Part shown: piece by piece, positions 31,749 to 42,978 of the stretch
Layout: each line of letters starts with the position of its first letter
Numbering within the stretch: position 1 is the first letter of the stretch
Source: Gavia stellata
Lineage: Eukaryota > Chordata > Aves > Gaviiformes > Gaviidae
Assembly: GCF_030936135.1 (NCBI RefSeq)
Contig: NW_026777121.1
Location: forward strand, 558,001-622,000
DNA: 64,000 nucleotides
Direction: 5' to 3'
The notes under the pieces: model-generated
What the model was told of the DNA's origin: nothing
What the model saw: only the letters and a program-made list of their open reading frames with translations
Databases searched by the model: none
Translations under genes and position numbers: made by a program

Positions 31749-32105
31749 TCATACAAAAGTTGTGGCTGTACTTGTGACGGGATCGTAGGTAAAGTTTACC
31801 AAATTCCACCAGGACTGGAGTTTTTTCTCTAAATTAGTGGCACTATCCCAAATTATTTTCCGAACTTCAGTGGGGAGAGTGCCTTCTTCACCCTCTCTTA
31901 TGATTGAAGCAGCTACTGATTGCGCCCACAGTTGAGCCTGGATACAACTGGGAGCCAAAGATAGGTTATCTTGGACCACACCGAGTCCATCTACAATCAT
32001 TTCCTGGTCGTCTCCATTCACCTTTTCCCATTTTGGTAATATGTTTGACAACAGCCACTGATTAGTTTCTAAAGCCAATAGGGAAGATTGCAAAGGCTGT
32101 TGCAA
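31749..32105 (-). pseudogene. Env remnant (upstream part) of element D
   Basis: About 118 residues with a glutamine-rich, helical start and a WWNLVNFTYDP segment. It is likely the same env frame as 30956-31438, separated from it by stops and a shift. Its start runs straight on from integrase-derived sequence. Confidence 0.5.
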
Positions 32106-32109
32106 TTTA

Positions 32110-32849
32110 GCCAGTTCCCTAGTTGTAGTAGCCAGTTTGTCTCCCGATGTATTTTGCTAATTTGCCTTTTTAATGTCTGATTCATTCTTTTTGTTTTTCC
32201 ACTTGATTGAGGCCTCCAGAGGGTACGTAAATTTCAGGTAATTCCCAGAATTTTACTAGTATTTTGTATTATTTCTGTAATAAAATGTGGGCCTCTATCA
32301 GAAGATATCCCAACAGGTACTCCAAATCTTGGAATTATTTTCTGTAACAACCATTTAATGATTTTCTTTGCTTGATTGGTCTGACAAGGAAAAGTTTTAG
32401 GCCATCCTGTAAAAGTATGAATCCCCACCAGAATGTATCGATACCCTTTTTGTCTGGGTAATTCTGAAAAATCAATTTGCCAATAATCTCCCAAGTTGTA
32501 CTCCCGATTTCAAGGTTCCCACTGGAACTCTTCTCTTTACCACCGGATTGTTTGGCAAACAAATCTCACACTTGGCAGACATTATTTTAGCCATTTCTAA
32601 CATTTTTGTAGACACCACATATCTCTTTAAAAAGGTGACTAATGCTTCTGGACCCCAATGGCACTCTTTATGTTTTGTTTGTAATATTTCTCTCATCGGA
32701 AGTGGGGGAATTACTAGCTGTCCCTGAACTGTGACCCACCATCCTGCAAAATTCCTTTTTGCATCTAATAACTTCCCTAGTTTCTCATCTTCCGAATATT
32801 GAGGTTTCTCTTTTGGCAATGTAATGTTCTTTGCAGGAATTAATGCCAT
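32110..32849 (-). pseudogene. Integrase remnant of element D
   Basis: Contains the zinc-binding HHCC region (HKECHWG ... CEIC), then the catalytic core with DYWQIDFSELP and SSDRGPHF, in two overlapping frames separated by a shift near 32.48 kb. The C-terminal end is cut by the deletion that joins it to env. It is closely related in layout to the integrase at 63480-64000. Confidence 0.85.
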
Positions 32850-32939
32850 TTGTAAGGCATTCCTTTTTGCTATTCCTTTAGCTATTCTATCAGCTAATTG
32901 TTCCCTATAGCTTCTTTCCTATTTCCTGATTGGTGTGCT

Positions 32940-33281
32940 TTACAGTGCATGATTGCCACTTTGATCGGTCTCTGGACTGCTTGTAACAATTCCAGTATTT
33001 CCTCTTTGTATTTGATGTTTGCCCCTTTGAGAGGATAATAGTCCTCTTTCTTTCCATAATATCCCATGGACACGTACTACACCAAAAGCATCCTTTGAGT
33101 CAGTCCAACTATTTACTCTCTTTCCTTCACTCAGTTCTAACGCCTTCGTCAAGGCTATCAGCTCTGCCTTTTGCGCTGAGGTATTGCTGGGCAAAGCATA
33201 TGCTAGCAGAGACTCTCTTGCCTGCTCAGTCAAGGAAGCCCTGTCCCTGGGCCAGCAGTCCTTATTCCTTGTGCTCCTCAA
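32940..33281 (-). pseudogene. RNase H remnant of element D
   Basis: About 113 residues with QKAELIALTKALEL and SWTDSKDAFGVV, the E and D motif regions of retroviral RNase H. The first Asp motif is missing because the element is truncated at this end. Confidence 0.8.
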
Positions 33282-33285
33282 AGAA

Positions 33286-33579
33286 GGGTCCTGTGGTCAT
33301 AGGAGCCAAAGTCCTGACTGTGCCACCAGCCCGATGGTGCTAAGCAGCAGGATGTGTTTGCTCGTACTTGAGCCTTCCTGAGGACAGCCCTGCCAGGGTG
33401 ACGGGCTCTTCCCCCTGGATGTTGTGGGGATGAGGGCCTGATGAGCTTCATCAGCCTCCCTGGAGCAGCATGGCCCTGAGCGCCCAGTGTGCTGCAGCCA
33501 CTTGAGACTTCAGGTCAGGGTGGCAGAAGGATGCCTCTCCCTAGCTGCAGGAGGAGGGCTCTGATGACTGACAGCCCCC
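33286..33579. other. Non-coding junction sequence
   Basis: About 300 bp between the truncated retrovirus and the degenerate tandem field, nothing recognised. Confidence 0.35.
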
Positions 33580-35200
33580 TTGCAGCCTTGCCTTGCCTCA
33601 CCCTTCTGCCTGTGCTCTACAAAGAGGGCATCACCTGTGTAGGGGCAGGAGCCCCCCACCTTCCCCTGCCTCTCTGGGTCTGTTGTGCAGATGAGCAGTG
33701 CATGTTCTAAGTACAGAGACGTCTCTACTCCATAAACAGCCTCTATTCCCCATACAGGCAGAGCGCCCCGTACTTACTACCGGTGTGCACCAAGTGTTTG
33801 CTCTGCAAAGAGAAAAGCCTCACCTCCCCTGTTTGTGTGCTTCTGTAGGCAGAGCGTGCCTGATGTACAGAGACGCTCCCCCTGCACCCCCAGCCTCCCC
33901 AGATTTCCTATGCGGGTGGGTGGGCAAGCCCTGCCTCACCTGGCCCGTCTCTGCTCCGTAACCGGCATACGGTCTGTGTCCTGACAGGGCAGTGGAGTGC
34001 GGTGCTCTCCATGTGTATTCTCTGTACAGCCATTTTTACAGTCTGTCTGGTGAGAGAAAGCTATTGCCCCACCTCACCCTTCTGTTGGTTTCTGTCCTCT
34101 ATACAGCCAGTGTACACTGTATAAGCAGACCAAAAAGCCCTGCCTTGGCAGTATCTAGTCTATGACTAGACATGCTTTGCCTGCATACAGTCTATCTACA
34201 GACAAAATGCAGTCTGTATCTGGAGAGAAAAGCCTCCCTGTCTCTTTTCTGATAGGCAGAGTATAGCCTGATAGACACTGCATACTGAGCAAGCAAGCCT
34301 GGCTTTGCCTGTCCATGCGTAGTGGTGAGGAAGACAGTATGTAGTCTGTATAGCAACAGAAAAGCTTCCCCTTGTTGCAGGTATGTTGCGTGTACGCAGA
34401 TGGTTGGTATTCGATGTCGAGGTAGGTGAGGCACTGCTTTTCTATGTACGTGTATTACAGTTAGCCCATATGGTCTCTGTGCGGACAGAAAAGCCTCTCA
34501 TCACCTTGTGTGCGTATATTCCATGTATGCGTAAAGTATGTGTATCCATGTGCATGTGTTCCAAGTCAGGACAGCATACGCTCCACACACAGAGAGAAAT
34601 GCCCTTCCTCCGTTGGCCTTGAAAATGGCTGTGTTCCATGTAGAGACAGTATTGACTCCACATAAAGACATCAACATTCATACTGGACATAAAGCGTAGC
34701 TTCCCCTCACCTGTCTGTCTGCTTTGTGCAGTCCGTATGCAACTGACACACTGTACGTCTATTCCGCACGTTCTATGTGTGTGTTCTGTGCAGAGAGTGC
34801 ATCTATGGAGAGAAAAACATGGTTGTGCTTTCTGTGTCTGTATACTTTTTTTATGTGTAGATACTCTGTCTTCTGAATAGAGAGAGGAAAAAAGTATAGT
34901 GAGATGAGGTCAGCTGAAGCTTCTCTTCCTGCAGATAGTGTATCATGTCTGTGGATGTTCTGTATAGACCGGGCGGGGGTGTGGGGGGTGTGGGTATCTA
35001 TGTTGACGAAAGACATGTATTTGGATGTATCTCCTCTCCGTCTATATTCTGTTTATACTTGCTGCATGTTTTCTGTGTGTATTCTATGCGTATGGAGGTA
35101 CCTAGATGGTGTCCTAGCTGTGTGTATTTTACATGCAGGCAGAAGTTGCCTCGCTTGGGCAATGCAGGACTTGTTCCCTATGTAGAATATATGCAATGTA
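33580..35200. repeat. Degenerate tandem-repeat field
   Basis: Recurring phrases such as GAGAGAAAAGCCTCxCC, TACAGAGACG, GGCAGAGyrTGCCTGAT, CAGTCTGTAT and TTCTGTGTGTATTC follow each other at roughly 100-200-bp spacing, with changing spacers and strong divergence. It looks like a decayed minisatellite or satellite, with no coding content. The unit could not be fixed by eye. Confidence 0.5.
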
Positions 35201-36099
35201 CAGACAATGTAAACGAAATGAAGCAAGCTTCAGCTAAGCAAGGTGAGGCTATTTTGTTTCCCTGTAAAACACATCCTGTCTTGTTTATGCCCCGTTCACA
35301 GATGCAAAACCCTCAGCCAGACTCTTCTGAGTGTAGGCAGGTAACATACTGTCAAGTTCTAGTCAAGCTATAGATGGCAAGCAGGGACATAGTCCAAACC
35401 CTTTTGTCCATCCGCCGAGGCTCTGCTGTCTGCATGTCTTCTAGCTTCAGCCTGGGGAGCTCGGCTGAGCCTTCTGCATTGCCACAGACGTGGACTTTGT
35501 GCTGCTTGGGTAGCAGGTGAACAGCGAGGGCGAGGTGAGAGTGACCAGAGGAGCAGAGAGGTGTCTCCCAGGTGAACTGGGAGCTCTGCAGGTGGTCATT
35601 TGAAGGGGCTGAGGGGAATGTTTTGGGGGCCACCTTGTATCTCAGCGAGAAAGGGCCGCCTGTGGGTTGCGGGTTTCCTCAAAGGCAGAGAAGTGGGTTG
35701 TGCCCCTGTGGAGGTGCCACCTGTGAAGGGTGAAAGCTCTCTAGGAAGTATGAAGAGCAGTTGACCACAGAATGGACTAATCCCTGTGCAATAAATAGCA
35801 CGGGTCTGGGAAGAGGTGTGGCATTTGTGTCCCCATCAGGTGCAGTCTGGCTCTGCGCAGGCAGCCTTTCCGTTGTGGAAATGTGTAGCGTGGCTCTCTG
35901 GCACAGCAAAAGGAGGGAGAAATGAGGAATTTCCCAGGAACCCCTAGGAGATGAAGAACTGGGATGCATTCAAGGACTTTGAGAGGACTTGCTAGGAATG
36001 ACTGTCTTTAGGAGATTGGCAGGAACATTGTAGAGTTGTTGGCTAGGAGTTTCTGAAAGGGAATAAAAATACCTATTCCACTGCTGTTTTCTAGGATTG
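35201..36099. other. Non-coding stretch
   Basis: Spacer between the degenerate tandem field and the T-tract satellite. No gene or element recognised. Confidence 0.35.
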
Positions 36100-38041
36100 C
36101 CCCCAATCTAGGATTGCCCACACTAGTTTTGAAGCATGTGAGGAGCACATCACCATATGGCTCTGGAGGAGTGCTTTACTGCACCGTGGGGCTTTTCTCG
36201 CAGTCCTGCACTGTGTGGCTTTTTTGGAGCTTTCTGTCGGGGGCTTTTTGGGAGCGCTTCACCATGGGGCTTTTTGGGAGCGCTCCATCACTTGGGTGTT
36301 TTGGAGCTCTGCACCCCGGGGCTTTTTTGGAATGCTTCACCATTTTGTTTTTTTGGAAGCCCTTTATGGTTTCACTATTTTCTGGAATGCTACAGGACCC
36401 GGCATTTCTGGAGTGCATCACTGCGCCACCCCAGAGGAGTGCTTCACCATTTGGTTTTTCTGGGAGTCTGTCACTGTTTGGCTTTTTGGGAGCCCTCTTT
36501 GCGGGGCTTTTTTGGTTTGCTTCACCAGTTGGATATTTTGGAGCGCTTAACCCCGGTGCTTTTTAAGAGTGCTCCATCGCGGGCTTTTTCAGGGTCCTCC
36601 CTCGTAGTGGTGTTTGGAGCTCTCCACCCTGGGGCTTTTTGGGAGCAGTCCAACCCGGTGGTTTTTTGGAGCTCTGCACCCTGTGGCTTGTTTAGAGGGC
36701 TTCACCATTTTGTATTTTGGGAACCCTTTACAGTTTTGCTATTATATGCAATAGGACGAGACCTGGCATTTTTTGGAGTGCTTCACCGCGCCGTCCTGGA
36801 GGACTGCATCACCATTTGTTTTTTTGGGCGTCCTTCACAGTTTGGGGCTTTTTGGAGTCCTTCACAATTTGGGGGTTTTTTGGGGGGAGCCCTGCACACT
36901 GGGGCTTTTTTCAAGGGCTTCACCATTTTATTTGTTTTGGGGGGGAGCCCTTTACAGTTTTGCTATTTTTGAAATTTTCCCAAACCCGGGATTTTTGGAG
37001 TGCTTCACCTCCCTGCGCTGCCCCGGAGGAGTGCATCCCCATTTGGTGTTTTGGGAGCTGTTCACCATTTGGTATTCTTTTGGGGAGTCCTGCACCCTCT
37101 GTGTGTCTGGGGGCTCTGCACCCTGGGGCTTGTTTGGAGTGCTTCACAGTTTTGTTCTTTGGCGGCCTTTTGCGGTTTTGGTATTTTTTGGAATATTGCA
37201 AAACCCAAGATTTCTGAAGGCCTTGACAACGCCGCCCTGGAGGAGTGCCTCACCGTTTGGTTTTTCAGAGCCATTCCCAGTTAGTATTTTCTGGAAGAGT
37301 CTTGCAGCGTTTGGTGTTCTTTTGGAGGGAGTAGTGTACCATTTTAAGGTTATTTTGGGGGAAATTCTGCACAGTTTGGTGGGTTTTTTGGGAGTCCTGC
37401 AACCTGGGGCTTTTTTGGAGCTCTCCAAGCCGGTCCTTTTTGGAGCTCTGCCCCCTGAGGCTTGTTTGGAGGACTTGACCATTTTGGGTTTTGGAGCCTT
37501 CTATGGTTTTGCTATGTTTTGGAATATTACAAAACCCGGGATGTTTGGAGTGCCTCACCGCGCCACCCGGCAGGAGTGCCTCACGATTTGTTTTTTGGGA
37601 ATCATTCACTTATCTTTCTGGGGGAGTCCTGCAGCGTTTGGTGTTTTTCTGGGGGACTCCTGCACCCTTTGGGGGCAGTTTCTGAACTGTTTGGTGTATT
37701 TTGTGGAGTCCTGCACCCTGGGTCTGTTTTGAAGCTCTCCAACCCGGTACTTTTTTGGGACTCTGCACCATGGGGCTTGTTTGAAGGGTTCACTGTTTTG
37801 TTTTCTGGAGCCCTTTAGGGCTTTGCTGGTCTTTGGAACATTACAAAAGCCGGGATTTCTGGAGTGCCTCAGCCTGCTGCCCCGCAGGAGTGCCTCACCA
37901 TTTTGGGTTTTGGGAGCTGGTCACCGTTACCTTTTTGGGGGATTCCTGCATCTTTTTTTTGGTGGGACTCCTGCAGTGTTTGGTATTGTTTTGGGAGCAC
38001 TCCACCCGGGTGGGTTTTCGGAGCTCTTCACCCTTGGGCAT
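36100..38041. repeat. T-tract satellite, left block
   Basis: Built of 24-28-bp subunits, mostly 26-27 bp, of the type GGAGCxCTxCACCxxGGGGC followed by 4-7 T. A composite landmark (GGAATATTACAAAACCCGGG followed by a GC-rich GAGGAGTGC box) recurs near 36385, 36745, 36965, 37185, 37515 and 37825. This indicates a higher-order unit of about 220-360 bp. Divergence between units is high. Long frames across it are by-products of the low stop content. Confidence 0.88.
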
Positions 38042-39415
38042 TGTGGAATTATTGCTGGAGGTGACTTAGAAATTAAATCTATATTTGCATTTTTAGGAAA
38101 GGTACAGCACTGAAGAAACTTTTGGGGTGGAGTGTGGTGGTCATGCAAGAGTTCCATCCCGCAGAAGTTCCCGAGGCAACCTTAGGTGTTGGCAATGCCA
38201 GGGGAGCTTGGTGTGCTGACTCTAAGAGAAACTGTACAGAGGGTGGAGCAGAGTAGAGACACCGCGGGCCGGCTCTGTGGTAAGACAGGAACTGGAAGGT
38301 GCTATGGAACAATGAGATGGAGACTCCCCCTGCTAACTAGGATAGGTACCTGGTCAAAGACAATGCTATTGTACAAAGATACAATAACCTATTTAGTGCG
38401 TGTAATGGTGTGTAGCGGAGTGCCTGGGAATGGGCCGACAGTCTCTCACCTTTTGACAAAATACTCATTATAATCTCATTGTAATACTAAAAAACACACC
38501 TCCATCCCAAAGCTACCCACCTCCAAGGTGCAACCACCCCTCACTGAGCCTGCGCTCTGAATTTTTCTTGGTCTCTACCTTTAAAAGCAAAGCGAGAAAC
38601 TTTTACACCAATTACAACAAAGACAAATATGACTAGAGTCACTCAAGCTCCACCTGTAAAGTAAGAATAGTATAAAAGCTTAAGAGAGGAGGGATGTTAG
38701 GGAAGATACCATTGCAGACCTGCTCTAACATCTGGGATCAGTCGACGGGCTGAACCTCTCTTCCCCCCCAGAGGGATGCCTTTGAGTAAGATTTGGACAC
38801 TTGGCTATACCAAGTGTGTCCCCCCCCCCCGGGAGATTTGGCAACCTCTGTAGAGTTGTTTTGTGATTTAATGCGCTTGTAGCCGGCTACAATTCTCATA
38901 TTAACACTTGGCTATCCCACGTGTTTCCCCGGGAGATTGATAGAGTTGTTTTGTGATCTAGCGTGCTTGTAGCCAGGCTGTATTACTCATATTCATACTA
39001 TTTGTACCACCTTTGTGGGCAGTAGTTCTATCACTGGCAATCCAAAAGAACTTGTGTATCTGTCACTTTAATAAACTACACTATTTGTTAACCTAGCCGC
39101 AATAGTTCTCATTGAACGCAGTTAAATTCCTTAAGGGTGGCCGTGCTAGTTCATGCAACGTGGCTAGACTGAAAGCGTATGGAGTTACAAGTGCATCCGT
39201 AATCGTTAAGCTTCTATCTATCTATCTATGTATGAGTGTGTGTGTGTGTATATATATATATGTTTATATAGAACACGATCGGACTTGTAATACAGGAAAT
39301 GGGCATCACTCAGAATCTAAGCCTAGCCGCCCCCAGCCCCTCTGATATCTGAGGACAAGCTGGAACGCACGGGGGTTTATTTTCTGCCAAATTGCTCAGT
39401 CCTTTTAACGTGACA
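38042..39415 (+). mobile_element. Solo LTR, family E, inserted in the satellite
   Basis: 1,374 bp from TGTGGAATTATTGCTGGAGG to TTTAACGTGACA, flanked by GGCAT at 38037-38041 and 39416-39420. It holds a TATA box (TATAAAAG, 38671-38678), a poly(A) signal (AATAAA, 39070-39075) and a (TATC)n/(TG)n/(TA)n stretch near 39215-39265. Related copies are at 52499-53616 and, reversed and partial, at 45597-46033. Confidence 0.9.
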
Positions 39416-40114
39416 GGCATGTTTTCAGTGGTTCACCATTTTGTTTTTTGGAGCCCTTTATGGCTTTGCTATTTTGGGGAATATTACAAAACGGGGGATT
39501 CTTGGAGTGCTTCACTGTTCCACCCCAGAGGAGGGCAAAACGTTTATTTTTTGTTTTCCTGGTAAGTCTTGCACCATGTAGGGTTTTTTTTGGGGGGGGA
39601 CTCCTGCACCATTTGTGTGTTTTTCTGGGGAGTCCTGCATCATTTGGGTTTTTTGGGAGTCTCCATACCGGCACTTTTTTTGAGCTCTGCACCCTGGGGC
39701 TTGTTTGGAGGGCTTCACCATTTTGTGTTTTGGAGGCCTTCATGGTTTTGCTATGTTTTGGAATATTACAAAACACGGGATTTTTTGAGGCCTTCCTGTC
39801 ACTGCTCCGGGGCAGTGCATCACCATTTGGATTTTTGGGAGCCGTTCACCGTTAATTTTTTGGGGGGAGTCCTGCACCGTTAGGTGTTTTTTTGCGGGAG
39901 TCCTGCACTGTTGGGTGTTTTTTGGGGGGAGTCCTGCACCATTTGGTGGTGTTTTGGAAGGCGTCCCTGCACCATTTGGGTTTTTTTTGGGGGGAGGTTC
40001 TGCATTGTGTGTTTGGTATTTTCGGGAGTCCGGCATCCTGGGCCTTGTTTGGAGCTCTGCAGCCTGGTACTGTTTTGCAAATTAGCACCCTGGGGCTTGC
40101 TGGAGGGCTTCACG
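39416..40114. repeat. T-tract satellite, right block
   Basis: Continuation of the left block after the LTR insertion, with the same T-tract subunits and landmark boxes near 39470 and 39750. It stops abruptly at 40114 where arm 1 of the inverted repeat begins. Confidence 0.88.
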
Positions 40115-40212
40115 ATCTTTAATATGACTAAGTACCAGGTGCATTTGTTATGAAGTATCATTTTATTAGTAGTAGTATTATTTATCATTTTATACATCTC
40201 TTTCCAATAACA
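40115..40212 (-). mobile_element. LTR family F, 98-bp 5' stub
   Basis: The first 98 bp (TGTTATTGGAAAGAGATG start on the minus strand) of the LTR that is complete at 58865-59419. It is cut at the satellite junction. Confidence 0.85.
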
Positions 40213-40296
40213 CAAGCCCAGCAACGCCTTTTAGATTTCCTGGTTAAAGCCATCACTAAATGACCTCGACTTACCAATTTACACTCCTCCTGCCAG

Positions 40297-40614
40297 TCAG
40301 TTCACTGTCTCAAGGAAAAAGAACAAATCCACATAAGGTACCTCATTCCATTGGCCTTCCCTCCTACAGGACAACATCAATTGCAAAATAATATTATAAT
40401 TTAAAGTCCCATTAGTTGGCCATTTCTCTTGACCATCTAAAACATACAAAGGCCACCAATTATTACAATACTCAATCCTTTGACTTTTACGCAAATCATC
40501 ATGCAACTCATTCCAATGTGTCAATAAACCTCCCAAGGGTGACGTCTTTGGTATCTTCCCATCAATGGCTAAATTCCCCGCACTCTTACTCTTAAACAAT
40601 TTTGTTAATGCCAT
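40297..40614 (-). pseudogene. Retroviral Gag N-terminus (matrix), arm 1
   Basis: 105 residues starting MALTKLFKSKSAGN, open to a stop in FFFLETVN. The WWPLYVLDGQEKWPTNG and VPYVDLFF segments match the matrix-like ORF of the provirus at 59778, showing relationship between these elements. It follows a primer-binding site and a family-A LTR. The rest of gag was removed when a family-F LTR inserted downstream. Confidence 0.82.
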
Positions 40615-40966
40615 TATGTTTATTATTCTTATATCATTATATTATCAAAGACCAAATTAGCAAATGCAAATGCCAATTGTCTCAAATACACAAATGTCCA
40701 ACCCAGCAATAGCTTTCGCTTATGACTTGCGGGCAGATGCCTAGGCTTCCAATGCAAACGGGTACCCTCAAAGCCCCAACCCTGCGAAGCTTTCGCTGCG
40801 CCTTACGGGCAGGCTATCCAAAGAAATTCCAAAGAAGAAGTGCCTTACCCTTTTCCAGGGTGTTGTGAGGAGCTCGTATGGGTCAAGAGCGATGGTCCTT
40901 GCCGAGAATCCCTCGGTGCCGGCTGGAGTCTGATCGGCACTCGATCCCTTCCAGTCTCACTCGCAA

Positions 40967-40985
40967 GGTCCCATCTGGGTCGCCA
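40967..40985 (-). promoter_or_regulatory. Primer-binding site of the family-A element, arm 1
   Basis: TGGCGACCCAGATGGGACC on the minus strand, directly after the LTR. It most resembles a site for an arginine tRNA (compare 59425-59444), from general knowledge of tRNA 3' ends. Confidence 0.6.
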
Positions 40986-40989
40986 AAAC

Positions 40990-41907
40990 TATTCCCCTAA
41001 GTCGGCAAAACCAAGAACTTTCTAAGACTGAATTTGAAGTTTAGAAAGCAGGCACTTCTTTATTGCAGCGCTGGACGCACAGGGAATCACTCCGCTTAGT
41101 GTGTGTGCCGAGTTACTCCGCTACAAAAGTTATATACAATCAAAGTATATTTGATTCATCGTATTTCCAAGAAACAATTAGCACATCCATTCAATTTCTG
41201 AGAACTCATTAACATATGTAAATGTCCATAATGCATGTGCCTTCAGGTACACTGGTGGTCGCCCAAAGCCCTCTGGTGGTCATCCATAGACTCCCTCATT
41301 GTGTCCGCTAGTTGAACCCAATCTGCGCATGCTCAGCTTAGTTGCAAAATTCCATTCCCCTTTAATCTTGGAACCTCCAGAAGAATTTCTCGGTTTACTA
41401 ACCAGGCCTACAACTTACCCTTCTCTTGACAGGAATATCCTCCTTATCGACAAAGCTACATTGTTTAATCATTAGTTCATAATCAAATCATAGATAAAGC
41501 ATACCTAGTTACCATTACACAAATTATTTCTCACAAAATATAGCACGGTTTTTAACTTTTGTGGATTAGTCTCTTGATTATACAATTCGATCAATATCCA
41601 TACCCAAGATAATCAATGGTTCTTTCTCTTAATATCTATTGATTGGCGTTCTTGATATTCCAATCAAGATGGGAAGGGTAAAGGGATTTCCAAGCAGCAC
41701 CACTGGGTGCGTACCAGGTCCCCATAGTTACGGGACTCAAACGAAACTTCTCTATTCGATTCTTCATTGTTCCATCTCGTTGTGATTAGTTTCTTAATAC
41801 AAAACAGTGACTCCCTGGTGAGGTTCCTATGGTTACGAGTCTCAAGACACACCAATATTCTAACATTCTATTTCTACTTACAACTAAATGCAGTGATTTT
41901 ACAACAG
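40990..41907 (-). mobile_element. 5' LTR, family A, arm 1
   Basis: About 918 bp starting TGTTGTAAAATCACTG on the minus strand. It has a TATATAA box and an AATAAA just upstream of the AGAAGTGCCTGC block. The 58080-side copy in arm 2 lacks both signals. Confidence 0.82.
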
Positions 41908-42477
41908 CCCACCTGAAACTGAAGTCCAGTTCTGGACCCGTTCTGTGCAGAGTTATAGGATGAGTCATTTTCTTGTAGGTGAAGTGGATCCAGATGTGTA
42001 TCTTGTGTCACCTAACTGTTCAGGGCACAGATTTCTTGTAAATCTCAGCTACTCAGGTCACCTTCTCTGTCAGTGCTGGAATAAGAATTTTAAGTAAGAT
42101 GGATTGATATCTGCGTGCTGGTGGATTCTTCTTTGGGAGATCGCAAATGGCCTTCAGCTTTAGGGTCCAATTTAACCATGACTCCAAATGAGAAATAGAA
42201 GTACCTTTTTTATTTCCCCCCCCTTGACCAGCTGCAAGGTTTTGAAGTGAATTGGCCCCTGTATTCCTTGTAATCAGAGTAATGCCTGGGGCTCTGCTGG
42301 TGGGGTATGTGGGTGTTGAGAGCTCAGCTGTGCCTGTGATTGCTGCTGCTGCTGTGGTTCCTGGATTCACACATGGATGAAATCTGAACACTGTCTCTGT
42401 TAACAGCTGTTCTCAATCTGTAGGGAAATCAAATGCTGAGACTGAACTACTTAACCTGAACCCGCTTTTTCTTGCAG
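41908..42477. other. Sequence between LTR and exon-like ORF, arm 1
   Basis: Non-coding on balance. It ends in CTTTTTCTTGCAG on plus, a good acceptor for the ORF that follows. A 112-residue open frame on minus (42053-42391) has no recognised content. Confidence 0.35.
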
Positions 42478-42718
42478 GGAAGATGCTGCATGAGATGAAA
42501 AGCCTTGTCCTCGAGGAGCCAAAGTGTTGGCTGGATGTTATCTCTGTTTGGAGAAAGCTTCATGGGCGTGAGGGGAAAAAAGACAATGTCTCTCAAGAAA
42601 ACCCATCGCTTCTCAAGAGCAAATCAGAAGAAGAGACAAATATTGCAAGCGACAGGCAGAAACCCAAACAAATGAGAGAGACCGTGTCTGAGCAACGTCA
42701 GACGGAAGCTGGAGAGAG
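42478..42718 (+). CDS. Exon-like ORF, arm 1, unidentified
   Basis: A 241-bp stretch with a strong acceptor (TTTTTCTTGCAG) and a donor-like GTGTGT. It is open and encodes a hydrophilic, Lys/Glu/Gln-rich peptide of about 77 residues beginning MLHEMKSLVL and containing WLDVISVWRKLHGRE. The frame continues open past the donor to 43130. Its composition looks like a host exon, not viral sequence. It is mirrored in arm 2 (56424-56664) with one or two residue changes. I do not recognise it, and the flanking gene is not in the window. Confidence 0.4.
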
Positions 42719-42978
42719 GTGTGTGGTACTAGAGAGGCAGAGATCACGTTCCTGCCACCCTCTTCCTCGCGTGCAGACTCTCACCGGACTTTCCCTTTAT
42801 TTTCTTCAGACTAGGCAGCCCCCAGCGCTTCAGGCCCGGGGGTGGCTGTGGGGCCACCGGCCCTGCAGCAGAGATGCTCGCCTGTGGGGGGGAGCTGCTG
42901 GCTCCCAGTGTTGTCCCAGCAGTTGGGTTCTTTACCCGGTGTGCAAGAGGCCGATACACACACAGAGTCGAGTTTATT

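Larger units (their letters stand above)
29904..33285 (-). mobile_element. 5'-truncated endogenous retrovirus, minus strand (element D)
   Basis: In element order (right to left) it contains RNase H, integrase, an env remnant, a polypurine tract and one LTR of family A. Gag, protease and RT are absent; the left end of the coding part stops near 33285 against unrelated sequence. Integrase is joined directly to env by an internal deletion near 32.1 kb. Stops and frameshifts occur throughout, so it is a dead copy. Confidence 0.88.

Noticed and set aside
33580-35200. Possible CRISPR-like or regularly spaced array
   Set aside because: The spacing is irregular, the repeated phrases are degenerate and the sequence is eukaryotic. 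It fits a decayed tandem repeat.
36157-37732. Overlapping open frames of 271 and 319 codons
   Set aside because: They lie across the T-tract satellite. Subunits near 27 bp keep frame and lack stops, and the peptide is a repetitive Phe/Gly/Leu/Ser string without domain, start context or splice sites.
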